This document shows positions 9,099 through 15,858 of a DNA stretch of 21,814 bases, one piece after another. The notes below the pieces were generated by a model, which worked only from the letters and a program-made list of their open reading frames with translations, searched no databases and was not told the DNA's origin. Source of the DNA: a virus; the IMG/VR virus record IMGVR_UViG_3300008261_003273, positions 1 through 21,814 of that record; one strand, 5' to 3'. Each line of letters begins with the position of its first letter. The stretch's first letter is position 1. The translations under genes were made by a program, and so were the position numbers.

Positions 9099-9822
9099 CT
9101 CGGTCGTCTTTTTCGCTTGGTTGTTGTGCCTCTATGTAGTCGTCTACCTCAAGAGTTCCTAGCTTCTTCTTTATTAACTTTTCACGTTCTAATTCCATAG
9201 ACTGAACTTTGTCTATTATTTCTGATATTGCCTGTGCTGTATCGAGTTGTGTTTGGCCGGCTTTAGCTCTTGCTTCTCTAGTCGCCAAAAGCTGATTCCT
9301 AAGATCTTTTCTTCTCTTATGCAATCTATCTTCTAACTCTACTGCTAAGTGCAATTCTTTCTTTAAAATTGGCTCTCCACTATTTGGGTCTATACCAATT
9401 ATATTCTCTTGTATAAAATGCTCTTTTGCTAGTAGTTTAGTCTTTCTTACATATTGTATTTCCTGGTCGACTAAATCCCTAACCATTGATACTTCTACTA
9501 AGTTCTCCGGGCTGACTTCTAGTTGATCCATGTATTCATAAGTAAATTGAGAAACCATAGACATCTCTATTGGACATGGGTCACCCTTTGGAGCAAGATC
9601 TTCTTTATGTAACGGGCATGTAGAAGCAAATATACATTTTACTGCTTCACACCTCATGGGTATAGATGCAAACATAGAAGTTCTAGTTTTTTGCGGTCTA
9701 ATTAAATCGGAAGCTTTACTTCTTTGTTCTTCTGTCCATTCTTCTGGGAAAAACAAATCAGGCCTCAACGATTCAAATGTTTTTAAAAAACTATTTTTAT
9801 TATACTTTTCAATATCAGACAT
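9085..9822 (-). CDS. Cys-cluster and coiled-coil protein of unknown function
   Basis: The product has 245 residues from ATG 9822-9820; a TTG six codons upstream is less likely. An N-terminal cluster C58-x4-C63-x5-C69-x12-C83 looks able to bind zinc or an iron-sulfur cluster. Residues about 105-225 are charged, heptad-like helix (AVELEDRLHKRRKDLRNQL), predicted coiled coil. Its ATG overlaps the end of the tiny zinc-ribbon gene by 8 nt. A helical, coiled-coil protein in the head operon could be a small terminase subunit or a DNA-binding assembly factor, but no diagnostic motif is visible. The C-terminus is acidic and overlaps the next gene by 14 nt. Confidence 0.8.
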   Translation of the reverse strand: MSDIEKYNKNSFLKTFESLRPDLFFPEEWTEEQRSKASDLIRPQKTRTSMFASIPMRCEAVKCIFASTCPLHKEDLAPKGDPCPIEMSMVSQFTYEYMDQLEVSPENLVEVSMVRDLVDQEIQYVRKTKLLAKEHFIQENIIGIDPNSGEPILKKELHLAVELEDRLHKRRKDLRNQLLATREARAKAGQTQLDTAQAISEIIDKVQSMELEREKLIKKKLGTLEVDDYIEAQQPSEKDDRDAKT

Positions 9823-9985
9823 TAAAGTCAATCCAATCAATAGATCTTAAATTACCATTTTCATATTTCTCTACATGAGCACTTTTGCAATGGGAGCAAT
9901 AATAATCTATGCTACTAGTACTTTTTTGCTTTGCTGTATCATCTAACACTAAAATCATAGAATGATTACATCTGCCGCACAACAA
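9815..9985 (-). CDS. Tiny zinc-ribbon protein (56 aa)
   Basis: This short ORF lies between two larger genes and ends inside the start of the next one (overlap 8 nt). It encodes two cysteine pairs, CGRC (C3, C6) and CSHC (C30, C33), the layout of a zinc ribbon, followed by a polar tail ending DWIDFNV. The proposed start is TTG at 9985-9983, since the only in-frame ATG would remove the first CxxC; the SD is weak (AAGA), so translation probably depends on coupling to the gene whose stop codon is 2 nt upstream. Zinc ribbons of this size usually contact nucleic acid or act as assembly scaffolds; no specific role can be given. Confidence 0.65.
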   Translation of the reverse strand: MLCGRCNHSMILVLDDTAKQKSTSSIDYYCSHCKSAHVEKYENGNLRSIDWIDFNV

Positions 9986-9987
9986 AA

Positions 9988-10401
9988 TTATCTTAAATCG
10001 TTTAAGACTTCTTGAAGACCTTTTTCTAATCTTGCGATAAGATCATCGCTTTGATTTGCATTAGTAAAAACGCCAATTTCTCTCATCTGATCTGCGGATA
10101 AATGAGAGCTAGTTATATATCTAGCACCTTTGCATACTTCGCAGTAAGATTCTCTTTCGTCCGAAAAACATGTGCACTTTTGTATAATCTCAAAATGCTC
10201 AAGCGATTGAGCAACATCAAACCATTTTTGTTTAAACATCTTCTTAGTTTGCTCTTTATATGCCCTGAGCTTTTGATTATCTGAAGATAACATAGTCCCC
10301 ATATCTAAGGACTGTTTCATTAAATTATTTATTGTTTTATATAAAAAGCTGGCTAATTCAAAGTCACCATTTTTATTTAGATGCATTTTCCAATCACTCA
10401 T
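9988..10401 (-). CDS. Helical protein with C-x-C...C-x2-C cluster
   Basis: The 137-residue product starts at ATG 10401-10399, nine bases after an AAGGA SD that overlaps the previous gene's stop region. Residues 1-75 look helical with many Lys and Gln. A Cys cluster CTCFSDERESYCEVC (C76, C78, C87, C90) probably binds zinc. The C-terminal 45 residues are polar and helical. It belongs to the head-module transcript and is followed after 2 nt by the zinc-ribbon gene. Function is not recognised. Confidence 0.8.
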   Translation of the reverse strand: MSDWKMHLNKNGDFELASFLYKTINNLMKQSLDMGTMLSSDNQKLRAYKEQTKKMFKQKWFDVAQSLEHFEIIQKCTCFSDERESYCEVCKGARYITSSHLSADQMREIGVFTNANQSDDLIARLEKGLQEVLNDLR

Positions 10402-10413
10402 AACCAAACATCC

Positions 10414-11076
10414 TTACGCGTTTCTACCCAATCCTTTGGGTGTACCTATTCTACCAGATGGCTGAGGGTTTGGTTTACGTCTAGAATAGCCTCTTCTATC
10501 TATAGAAGCATTAGCCATACCGAGACCTGCTGCGCCGGCTCCATAGCCAAATATTCTTCTGTTTCTGTTTCTTATAGTTTGTGCTGCCATTGGATTAGAC
10601 ATAAATTGTCCACCTGTACCAACGTTGCCCATCCCTCTTGTTCCGCCTGGGAAGTATCCTTGAACTCTATAGTCTGTACTTCGATTATTTGCTGGGTCTA
10701 TGTTAATTCTAGTACGTGAACTAATTGGTCCACGATCTGATCCTACAACTAAACCATGAGGGTTTGCTCTTCTTGCGCCAGGCGTCTGAGTTCTATTTTT
10801 AAACGCTTGAGAGGTTGTTTCAGCACCTTGTGGTAAGTCGCCTAACCTAGCAAGCCCACGGCCTCTATAGTCCATAACTGCCCTGGCTGTTGTTATGGCT
10901 CTTCTACCAAGACTGTTTTCTGGACCGCTTTGAAGAAAGCTATGTATTCTTTTACCTATAGGACCAAGTTCTCTTGTTGCATGAGAAAATGTTTTTCCTG
11001 CTTTAGATCTAGCTACAACGCCTGAACCGCCGTATAAAGTACTAGCAGTATTAACTACTGACCTGGGGATTGCCAT
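10414..11076 (-). CDS. Basic Gly/Arg-rich protein, probable virion component
   Basis: 220 residues from ATG 11076-11074 with a strong GGAGG SD nine bases upstream. It is highly basic, rich in Gly, Arg, Asn and Pro (for example QTIRNRNRRIFGYGAGAAG), with one short Gly/Ala hydrophobic stretch near residue 180 and an Arg/Pro-rich tail. Such composition fits a DNA-condensing or internal virion protein; that is inference. It sits between the frameshifted Gly/Ala-rich gene and the Cys-cluster genes in the same operon. Confidence 0.8.
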   Translation of the reverse strand: MAIPRSVVNTASTLYGGSGVVARSKAGKTFSHATRELGPIGKRIHSFLQSGPENSLGRRAITTARAVMDYRGRGLARLGDLPQGAETTSQAFKNRTQTPGARRANPHGLVVGSDRGPISSRTRINIDPANNRSTDYRVQGYFPGGTRGMGNVGTGGQFMSNPMAAQTIRNRNRRIFGYGAGAAGLGMANASIDRRGYSRRKPNPQPSGRIGTPKGLGRNA

Positions 11077-11092
11077 TAGATTAAACCTCCGT

Positions 11093-11417
11093 TTAATATT
11101 GGTACATTCCGCCGGATTTGCCCTTATTAAGGCCGGAAGTTGTTCTTCCTCTTATACCGCCAATAGCTGCACCCATAGCAACTGCACCAGAAATTCTTTT
11201 TCCACCTCTAGCTAATATAGCTTTATCGAATACATGCTTTGAATCGCCTATATATCCGCTTAGTCTTAGATAAACCAGCAGTACCACCAAGTGCACCTAT
11301 GGCATATCTTGTACCTCTATCGGCCATGTTGCCTTTAAATTTACCAAACTCTGCGCCTCTTGCCATGGCGCGGGCAGTTGAAATTGGTCTTGTTATCGCA
11401 TTAATAGCTCTTGCCAT
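11093..11417 (-). CDS. Gly/Ala-rich small protein encoded across a +1 frame change (107 aa if shifted)
   Basis: The ATG at 11417-11415 follows a GAGG SD and opens a frame that ends at 11223 after RRFKACIR. A second frame, +1 to the first, covers the rest and ends at 11093. The second part has no usable start: its only ATG lies deep inside a Gly/Ala stretch. Switching at CGG-A (11258-11256) gives 53 + 54 residues: ...GGTAGLSKTK-GYIGDSKHVFDKAIL...KSGGMYQY. Codon use is natural on the first frame before the CGG and on the second after it. The protein resembles its neighbours in having Gly/Ala hydrophobic stretches, a possible glycine zipper. The shift could be programmed or an assembly error; the first is favoured because the same codon lies at three other transitions. 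Confidence 0.65.
11256..11258 (-). other. Candidate +1 frameshift codon, CGG followed by A (site 1, clearest case)
   Basis: The upstream frame reads AAG ACT AAG CGG ATA TAT AGG; skipping the C gives AAG (C) GGA TAT ATA GGC GAT TCA. After CGG the upstream frame holds AGG, CGA and TGT codons and then stops, while the +1 frame stays open for 54 codons to the end of the gene. No SD or good start exists for the second half, which makes this the strongest of the four sites. Confidence 0.55.
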
Positions 11418-11454
11418 AAATACCTCTTTTGTAAGTTATATTATTATAGTAACT

Positions 11455-12891
11455 CTATTGTTCTACTATCTTATTATTTAAATGTTTTTTTTGTGGTTTT
11501 GTTGTCTTTAAAGTAAATTTATCATTACTAAAACCAATCTCAAATAATGAACCTCTTGGTATATTTGATCCAATCAAAATATCAGCCAATGGAGTTTCTA
11601 TTAGGTCTCTTCTTGCTTTAGATAAGCCTCTTGCACCTTGGACTGAATCTATACCGCTCTCGACTAAAGCCTCTATCGCTTCATCCGTATAACTTACGGT
11701 AAAACCTTTTTTAGTTAACTTTTCTGCAACTGCAAACATTTCTAGTTCAGCTATTTTCTCGTAGTTAGATTTGTTTAGGTGATTAAAAACAATAATTTTA
11801 TCTAGTCTATTAATAAACTCTGGTCTAAAATGCTTTTTAACAGATTCTGCTGTTATTCTTTCCACCATTTCTCTTGGTGGCATTTCTCTTGTAAATAACT
11901 TAGTGCCAGTTTCTCTAGTGAAGCCAGTCCCACCCATCGTAAGGTGATCTACTATTTTTTCATTACCTAAGTTGGTAGTTAATATAATTATAGTATTGCG
12001 AAAGCTAACTTGCTCACCTTTTCCATCCGTAAGCACTCCGTCTTCAAAAACTCTCAAAAAAGTATTCCACATATCCGAATGAGCTTTTTCGACTTCATCT
12101 AATAGCACGACTGTATTTGGATTCTTTTTAACTAGATTAACTAGTTGTCCACCTTCATCGTGTCCAACGTAACCTGGAGGTGATCCTATCAGTTTTTGGT
12201 TCTCGTGCTTTTGTTGATACTCTCCGCAGTCTATTCTTACCATTTGCGCGTCTTCGCCAAATAGATACTTGTTTAGACTTGAGGCTAAGTGAGTCTTTCC
12301 CACTCCAGATGCCCCGGCAAACAAGAAAATACCCAATGGTCTGTTATCGTCTGATAAACCAGCTTGCGATCTTTTTAGTGCATTAAAGACTTCTAGTACA
12401 GCTTCGCTTTGACCAATTATATTAGATTCTAGGTGGTCTTTTAAGTCTAGGAATTTTTGTTTAGATATCTTCTTTGGCTTACCCTTTTGAGGTGCAGGCT
12501 TAGGCTTAGTAGAGCCTCTAAGCATATCTTTTACTTTATCGAAGTCAAAGTTTTCTTCGTCCAAATCTAACTTGTTGTCAGCAAATGGGTTCATCCAATC
12601 GGGATTAGCTAAAGAAACCCAGCTGTCAATATCAAGACCTGGGTTAAGCATAATGCATCCATTATAGAGAGATGCAATACATTTTTCTGCAGAATCTCTA
12701 GGCATTAGTCTTAATGCTTCTGTTACTTCAGTCTTCATATTATAGACCGTATTTTCCAATATCAATTTCTTAACATTAGGAAGATTAGAAGTGTCGATTG
12801 ATTCTAAAAATTCTTTAACTTCATCTGGATCCAGAAGCTTGTACTTAACGTACACGGATAAGTCTGGCATATATATTTGATAGATCTTCAT
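11455..12891 (-). CDS. Single-ring AAA+ unfoldase resembling the ClpB/ClpC D2 domain, with phage-specific N-terminus
   Basis: The 478-residue protein has one AAA+ module (about 150-450) of the Clp/Hsp100 D2 type: Walker A GASGVGKT (193-200), pore loop GYVG (240-243), Walker B VVLLDEVEKA (261-270), sensor 1 TTN (305-307), arginine finger region FRPEFINRLD (355-364) and sensor 2 GAR (419-421), then the Clp C-terminal small domain. Family members form hexamers that thread proteins through the pore. The first 140 residues are not a Clp N-domain; they hold a helical segment and a Lys/Pro-rich linker. It is the first large gene of the late operon, so a role in assembly, scaffold removal or host-protein remodelling is plausible. 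The ATG overlaps the stop of a 9-codon leader ORF (ATGA). Confidence 0.9.
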   Translation of the reverse strand: MKIYQIYMPDLSVYVKYKLLDPDEVKEFLESIDTSNLPNVKKLILENTVYNMKTEVTEALRLMPRDSAEKCIASLYNGCIMLNPGLDIDSWVSLANPDWMNPFADNKLDLDEENFDFDKVKDMLRGSTKPKPAPQKGKPKKISKQKFLDLKDHLESNIIGQSEAVLEVFNALKRSQAGLSDDNRPLGIFLFAGASGVGKTHLASSLNKYLFGEDAQMVRIDCGEYQQKHENQKLIGSPPGYVGHDEGGQLVNLVKKNPNTVVLLDEVEKAHSDMWNTFLRVFEDGVLTDGKGEQVSFRNTIIILTTNLGNEKIVDHLTMGGTGFTRETGTKLFTREMPPREMVERITAESVKKHFRPEFINRLDKIIVFNHLNKSNYEKIAELEMFAVAEKLTKKGFTVSYTDEAIEALVESGIDSVQGARGLSKARRDLIETPLADILIGSNIPRGSLFEIGFSNDKFTLKTTKPQKKHLNNKIVEQ

Positions 12892-12917
12892 GAGATCAGA
12901 CCCCTATCTTTAGCCAT
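12888..12917 (-). CDS. Possible 9-codon leader peptide coupled to the AAA+ gene
   Basis: ATG (12917-12915) opens MAKDRGLIS and its TGA overlaps the AAA+ start codon as ATGA. The SD of the AAA+ gene (AGGGG) lies inside this mini-ORF. Such an arrangement could couple translation, but the mini-ORF has only a weak SD of its own and may be chance. Confidence 0.25.
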   Translation of the reverse strand: MAKDRGLIS

Positions 12918-13007
12918 ATTCAAAACCGTAAGTAATGATATGATAATATAGTAACTATCGTAAGTCTTTAAACTCACTAAGAGACTTCTATAGGGCTGGG
13001 GAAAAAA

Positions 13008-13037
13008 AGTATACCCAAACATTTGTACTCTTGTCAA
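13008..13037 (-). promoter_or_regulatory. Near-consensus sigma70-type promoter for the leftward operon
   Basis: On the minus strand, TTGACA (13037-13032) is followed after 18 bases by TATACT (13013-13008). This is the best -35/-10 pair seen in the window. Transcription would start near 13001 and run into the AAA+ gene and the whole leftward operon with a 5' leader of about 110 nt. The -35 box begins two bases after the stop codon of the 54-residue gene. Confidence 0.8.
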
Positions 13038-13038
13038 G

Positions 13039-13203
13039 TCATTGCCAATCTTTTTTTATTATTTTTTCTATTTCAGGCTGATCTTCTAGACAAGGGCCAC
13101 TTAATGACCAAAAACGCACTAGATCCATAGGTGTATTAATTGACTTCTCTAACATTCTGACTGCTCTTAAGTAATCGTAATTTAAATTATGAATAGATTT
13201 CAT
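13039..13203 (-). CDS. Small unknown protein (54 aa)
   Basis: ATG 13203-13201 is preceded by AGGAG five bases upstream and by an extended -10 promoter, so expression is likely. The product begins MKSIHNLNYDYLRAVRMLEK and ends with a Lys-rich IIKKDWQ tail; it appears helical and has a single Cys. No family is recognised. It lies divergent from recA and directly upstream of the leftward late promoter, so it may be an early or regulatory small protein, but nothing in its sequence shows DNA binding. Confidence 0.7.
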   Translation of the reverse strand: MKSIHNLNYDYLRAVRMLEKSINTPMDLVRFWSLSGPCLEDQPEIEKIIKKDWQ

Positions 13204-13230
13204 GCTGTCTCCTAGCTATGTTGTTGATAC

Positions 13231-13239
13231 AGTATACCA
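13231..13239 (-). promoter_or_regulatory. Extended -10 promoter (TGGTATACT) for the 54-residue gene
   Basis: The minus strand carries TGG-TATACT, identical to the nine bases before recA on the other strand. Transcription would start about 7 nt downstream, giving a leader of roughly 20 nt that holds the AGGAG SD. No TTGACA-like -35 is visible, as usual for extended -10 promoters. Confidence 0.6.
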
Positions 13240-13292
13240 AAAGTGAATATTTAAAGACCGCACAAAACAACTATTTATAATGCCAAATTGTA

Positions 13293-13311
13293 TATACCGG
13301 CATGGTATACT
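13293..13311 (+). promoter_or_regulatory. recA extended -10 promoter with overlapping inverted repeat
   Basis: TGG-TATACT (13303-13311) ends seven bases before the recA ATG, so the predicted first transcribed base is the A of that ATG: a leaderless mRNA. The inverted repeat TATACC-GGCAT-GGTATA (13293-13309) covers the -10 box and could be a repressor operator. Promoter and leaderless start are predictions from spacing. Confidence 0.6.
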
Positions 13312-13318
13312 AGGTGCT

Positions 13319-14335
13319 ATGTCAAAAGAACCAAAAGAACAAAAAGAATCTAAAACCTTAGAAATAGCAATTGCTCAGTTAGAAAGACAGTTTGGCATTG
13401 GATCGGTAATGATCCTTGGAAACAAGAAATCAGAACCTTGGCCAGCAGTTTCTACTGGAGCATTACCACTAGATAATATTCTCGGCATTGGTGGATTACC
13501 ACTTGGTAGAGTAGTCGAAATATACGGGCCTGAATCGTCAGGTAAATCAACACTTGCTTTATCACTTGTTGCCGAAGCTCAAAAGATGGGTTTAACATGC
13601 GCGTACGTTGATGCTGAACATGCTTTAGACCCAGTCTATATGACTGCCGTAGGGGTTGACCTAAATAAGCTTCTTTTAGCTCAGCCTTCGTATGGCGAAG
13701 AAGGTCTCGAAATTGTCGACATGCTTATTAGAACAGGTGAAATTGGCGTAGTTATTGTCGACTCAGTTGCCAGCTTAATACCTAAGGCAGAGCTTGAAGG
13801 TGATATGGAATCTTCTCAAATGGGATTGCAGGCGCGCATGATGGCTAAGGCAATGCGTAAGTTAGTCTCATTAGCAAACGAAAATAAGACTTTAATAATA
13901 TTCATCAACCAAATTAGAAATAAGATTGGTGTGATGTTTGGTAACCCAGAAACTACCCCAGGTGGTTTTGCTTTAAGATACGCAGCTTCAGTCCGACTTG
14001 ATATTAGAAAAAAGGAAGACTTAAAAGACAAGCTTGGTAACTCTGTTGGAATTAAGGTAAAAGTAAAGGTCATCAAGAATAAGATGTCCCCTCCAATGAA
14101 GTTAACTGAATTTGATATTATGTACGGAAAAGGTATAGACAAGTTTGGTTGCGTATTTGACGCTGCAATGCAGGTTGGGGTTTTCACTCAAAAAGGCGCA
14201 TGGGTTTACTATAGAGGAGAATCCTTCTCCCAAGGTAGAGAACAAGCTATAACTAAAATAAGAGAAGATGAGAATCTTCTTACAGAACTTAAGGAGTTAA
14301 TAACCAATGGGGTGCTACCCGGCGAGCTGTCCTGA
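13319..14335 (+). CDS. recA: RecA recombinase
   Basis: This is the ATP-dependent strand-exchange protein for homologous recombination and replication restart, acting as a filament on single-stranded DNA. The 338 residues from ATG 13319 are close to the bacterial length. Visible motifs are Walker A GPESSGKST (70-78), the catalytic glutamate in VDAEHALD (E100), Walker B VIVDSV (145-150) and the L2 DNA-binding loop with FINQIRNKIGVMFGNP (195-210) and the following TTPGGFALRYAASVR. The C-terminus is acidic. A start at 13280 would add 13 residues including the only in-phase CGG; it lacks an SD and would lie upstream of the predicted transcription start, so I prefer 13319. A zinc-ribbon gene overlaps its 3' end. 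Confidence 0.95.
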   Translation: MSKEPKEQKESKTLEIAIAQLERQFGIGSVMILGNKKSEPWPAVSTGALPLDNILGIGGLPLGRVVEIYGPESSGKSTLALSLVAEAQKMGLTCAYVDAEHALDPVYMTAVGVDLNKLLLAQPSYGEEGLEIVDMLIRTGEIGVVIVDSVASLIPKAELEGDMESSQMGLQARMMAKAMRKLVSLANENKTLIIFINQIRNKIGVMFGNPETTPGGFALRYAASVRLDIRKKEDLKDKLGNSVGIKVKVKVIKNKMSPPMKLTEFDIMYGKGIDKFGCVFDAAMQVGVFTQKGAWVYYRGESFSQGREQAITKIREDENLLTELKELITNGVLPGELS

Positions 14336-14465
14336 TTGTCCGTATCCGCCTAATCTAATGGTTACGGAACTCACTAAAAATAGTGAAGGTATTATGAGAT
14401 ACGAAGTAGATTGCAGAGAATGCGGAGAGGTATGGGTAGAGTTAGATGAAACAGCTACTAATTAA
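14307..14465 (+). CDS. Small zinc-ribbon protein (52 aa) overlapping recA
   Basis: ATG 14307-14309 lies inside the recA 3' end in another frame, ten bases after AAGGAG (14291-14296). The product has Cys residues C3, C8 and C11 (CPDC) and C36, C39 (CREC), a probable zinc ribbon, with an acidic C-terminus (EVWVELDETATN). The 29-nt overlap and good SD suggest coupled expression with recA. Zinc ribbons of this type often bind nucleic acid or RNA polymerase; that is only a possibility. Confidence 0.75.
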   Translation: MGCYPASCPDCPYPPNLMVTELTKNSEGIMRYEVDCRECGEVWVELDETATN

Positions 14466-14504
14466 CTATTATTTAAAAATCGTTAGCTTTATTTGGAGAT
14501 TTTA

Positions 14505-14724
14505 ATGTCAAACGAATTTTGTGATTTTAATCAAGAAGAAGTATTTAATTCAGATCAAGACGATGTTTTTTTTACGGATGAAAATCGGACAGATGATGTT
14601 GTTCGAAGTAAAGAAGAATCCGCCTAAAGATACCGAGATCTATGATCTGGCTGTTAAGATTTATCTAAGCTCAAGAGATCTCTTGCTTAAGATGGCAGAA
14701 GATCCCCAAAAAGATTTTTTCTAA
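14505..14724 (+). CDS. Acidic small protein with a candidate +1 frameshift (40 aa unshifted, 72 aa shifted)
   Basis: ATG 14505 follows GGAG seven bases upstream. The first frame encodes MSNEFCDFNQEEVFNSDQDD and stops at 14627 after 40 codons. A CGG-A at codon 28 (14586-14588) allows a +1 shift into a frame that runs to 14724: ...VFFTDEN-GQMMLFEVKKNPPKDTEIYD.... The downstream part has no SD for its ATG at 14578. The shifted protein has an acidic N-terminus and a helical, charged C-terminus ending DPQKDFF. Codon use after CGG looks acceptable in both frames, so two products are possible. Function is unknown. Confidence 0.55.
14586..14588 (+). other. Candidate +1 frameshift codon, CGG followed by A (site 4)
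   Basis: The first frame reads GAA AAT CGG ACA GAT GAT; skipping the C gives AAT (C) GGA CAG ATG ATG TTG TTC. It is the only one of the four sites on the plus strand, and has the same CGG-A layout and a GGA glycine after the shift. Confidence 0.4.
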
Positions 14725-14819
14725 TTTTAACCGCTTTTCCGCGCAAAATTTTTTTCTTTTTTTAATCTTAATAGTTCTTGATTCAGGGTACTATATTAAT
14801 ATGCTTATAAAGGAGAGCC

Positions 14820-15104
14820 ATGAATATATGGGAGCTCATTAAGAACTTTGTTGGTAGTAACGATGTAGACAACATGGTTGTCGTAGATTACCTATCTGAC
14901 GAGGGCGAACCTGGTGTTATTGCGATTCTGCGCAACAAATATAAAACGCTGTGCTTTTCTTACTTTAGCCTGGAACAATGGGAAATGATCCAAGACACCT
15001 CCTCAATCACGGATAAACATGTTGAGGAGATAGTCAAGGGGATCATTGATGATCTAGACACTGTTGTGTTTATAGATCCTGACGATTTAGAGCGTCGGGC
15101 TTAA
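14820..15104 (+). CDS. Acidic small protein of unknown function (94 aa)
   Basis: ATG 14820 is preceded by AAAGGAG. The protein is acidic with alternating hydrophobic strands (MVVVDYLSDEGEPGVIAIL) and a C-terminal helix; it has no signal peptide or recognised motif. Codon use is more GC-rich than recA (CTG, CGC, AGC), closer to the right arm, and its next-to-last codon is an in-phase CGG. Its stop overlaps the stop of the convergent minus-strand gene by 3 nt. A T-rich stretch (14741-14764) without a clear hairpin lies upstream. Confidence 0.75.
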   Translation: MNIWELIKNFVGSNDVDNMVVVDYLSDEGEPGVIAILRNKYKTLCFSYFSLEQWEMIQDTSSITDKHVEEIVKGIIDDLDTVVFIDPDDLERRA

Positions 15105-15688
15105 CTAATCTTAAAAAGCTTCCCATGTGGGTCATCTAGATAGGTTTGTCCGTAAACTCCACAGGTTAACCACCCTAGAACCTCTTTAGCCACTCTAGGA
15201 GAGTGCGTAAAGGGCAATAGCGTCTTTAAGGACTGTGTAGCGTAATTGTTAATTTTATCTTCGTAGAACGTGTTATAGCGTTCCTTATTGATACATAGAA
15301 TAGAATCAGTCTTGCCCTTGAGCTTTTTGAATAACTTTACGTTGTGTGTCTTAGGTTCTATTAATATTACTGAATTAAATACAAATGATTTAAGGTTATA
15401 CAAACTATAGAACAACTCACAGGATTCTTTGTATCCTATAAAGCTAATGCTCTTATATCCTACTTGAAAGGTGTCATACACTCTTTTTTCTATTTGTCTA
15501 CAAGATAAGTCTGGATAGTTGTAATCTTTCATATTAAAATAATATACATCATGGTTCTTTAACAGTAGATTATGAAAGCTGGTTCCCAATGGTGAAGCCA
15601 TCAATCTTTCATCGATTATTATGGCCTTATCTGTTATCATTCTCATATTATCAGTGTGTGTAAGCATATTGGTGTTTTCCTTTTTCAT
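15101..15688 (-). CDS. Unknown 195-aa protein, alpha/beta-type pattern
   Basis: The first ATG (15688-15686) lies two bases after the upstream stop (TGATTATG), which favours re-initiation; an alternative ATG at 15667 has an AAGGA sequence ten bases before it. The sequence shows alternating strands and helices (KSISFIGYKESCELF, SVILIEP, DSILCIN) reminiscent of an alpha/beta hydrolase or Rossmann-like core, and a possible elbow GYKES, but the usual GxSxG is missing, so an enzymatic role is not supported. It forms a two-gene unit with the 55-residue gene behind a good promoter, pointing the opposite way from both neighbouring plus-strand blocks. Confidence 0.75.
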   Translation of the reverse strand: MKKENTNMLTHTDNMRMITDKAIIIDERLMASPLGTSFHNLLLKNHDVYYFNMKDYNYPDLSCRQIEKRVYDTFQVGYKSISFIGYKESCELFYSLYNLKSFVFNSVILIEPKTHNVKLFKKLKGKTDSILCINKERYNTFYEDKINNYATQSLKTLLPFTHSPRVAKEVLGWLTCGVYGQTYLDDPHGKLFKIS

Positions 15689-15690
15689 AA

Positions 15691-15858
15691 TCAGTAGCTA
15701 CTGTATCCGTCGTAGTTGTCAGAATCGTATTCGTAGTCTTGTCTAGGGTACTTGTTAAAGAAACTAGAAGCACTATATGTCTCCATAATGTCTTCGATCA
15801 TGTCTTTATCCTCCTGTGTCTCTACGTATACGCTTTCTATTGTCTTTTTACGTGGCAT
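15691..15858 (-). CDS. Acidic Tyr/Asp-rich small protein (55 aa)
   Basis: ATG 15858-15856 follows AGGAG seven bases upstream. After a basic start (MPRKKTIESVYVETQED) the protein becomes very acidic and Tyr-rich (RQDYEYDSDNYDGYSSY). Small acidic phage proteins of this kind may mimic DNA or bind host proteins, but nothing here proves it. It is the first gene of a two-gene unit driven by the TTGACA promoter at 15946-15918, and its TGA is 2 nt from the next ATG. Confidence 0.7.
   Translation of the reverse strand: MPRKKTIESVYVETQEDKDMIEDIMETYSASSFFNKYPRQDYEYDSDNYDGYSSY

Noticed and set aside
13280-13318. Longer recA start at ATG 13280
   Set aside because: No SD, lies upstream of the predicted transcription start, and would include the only in-phase CGG of the gene.
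5897-14588. CGG reassigned to another amino acid
   Set aside because: The sites coincide with frame changes rather than simple substitutions, and right-arm genes read naturally with CGG as arginine.
5897-14588. Four independent sequencing indels
   Set aside because: Not excluded, but out-of-phase CGGA occurs often without any frame break, so a motif-linked base-calling error would not explain the phase dependence.
15101-15688. Alpha/beta hydrolase assignment
   Set aside because: The strand-helix pattern is suggestive, but no GxSxG elbow or catalytic triad could be placed.
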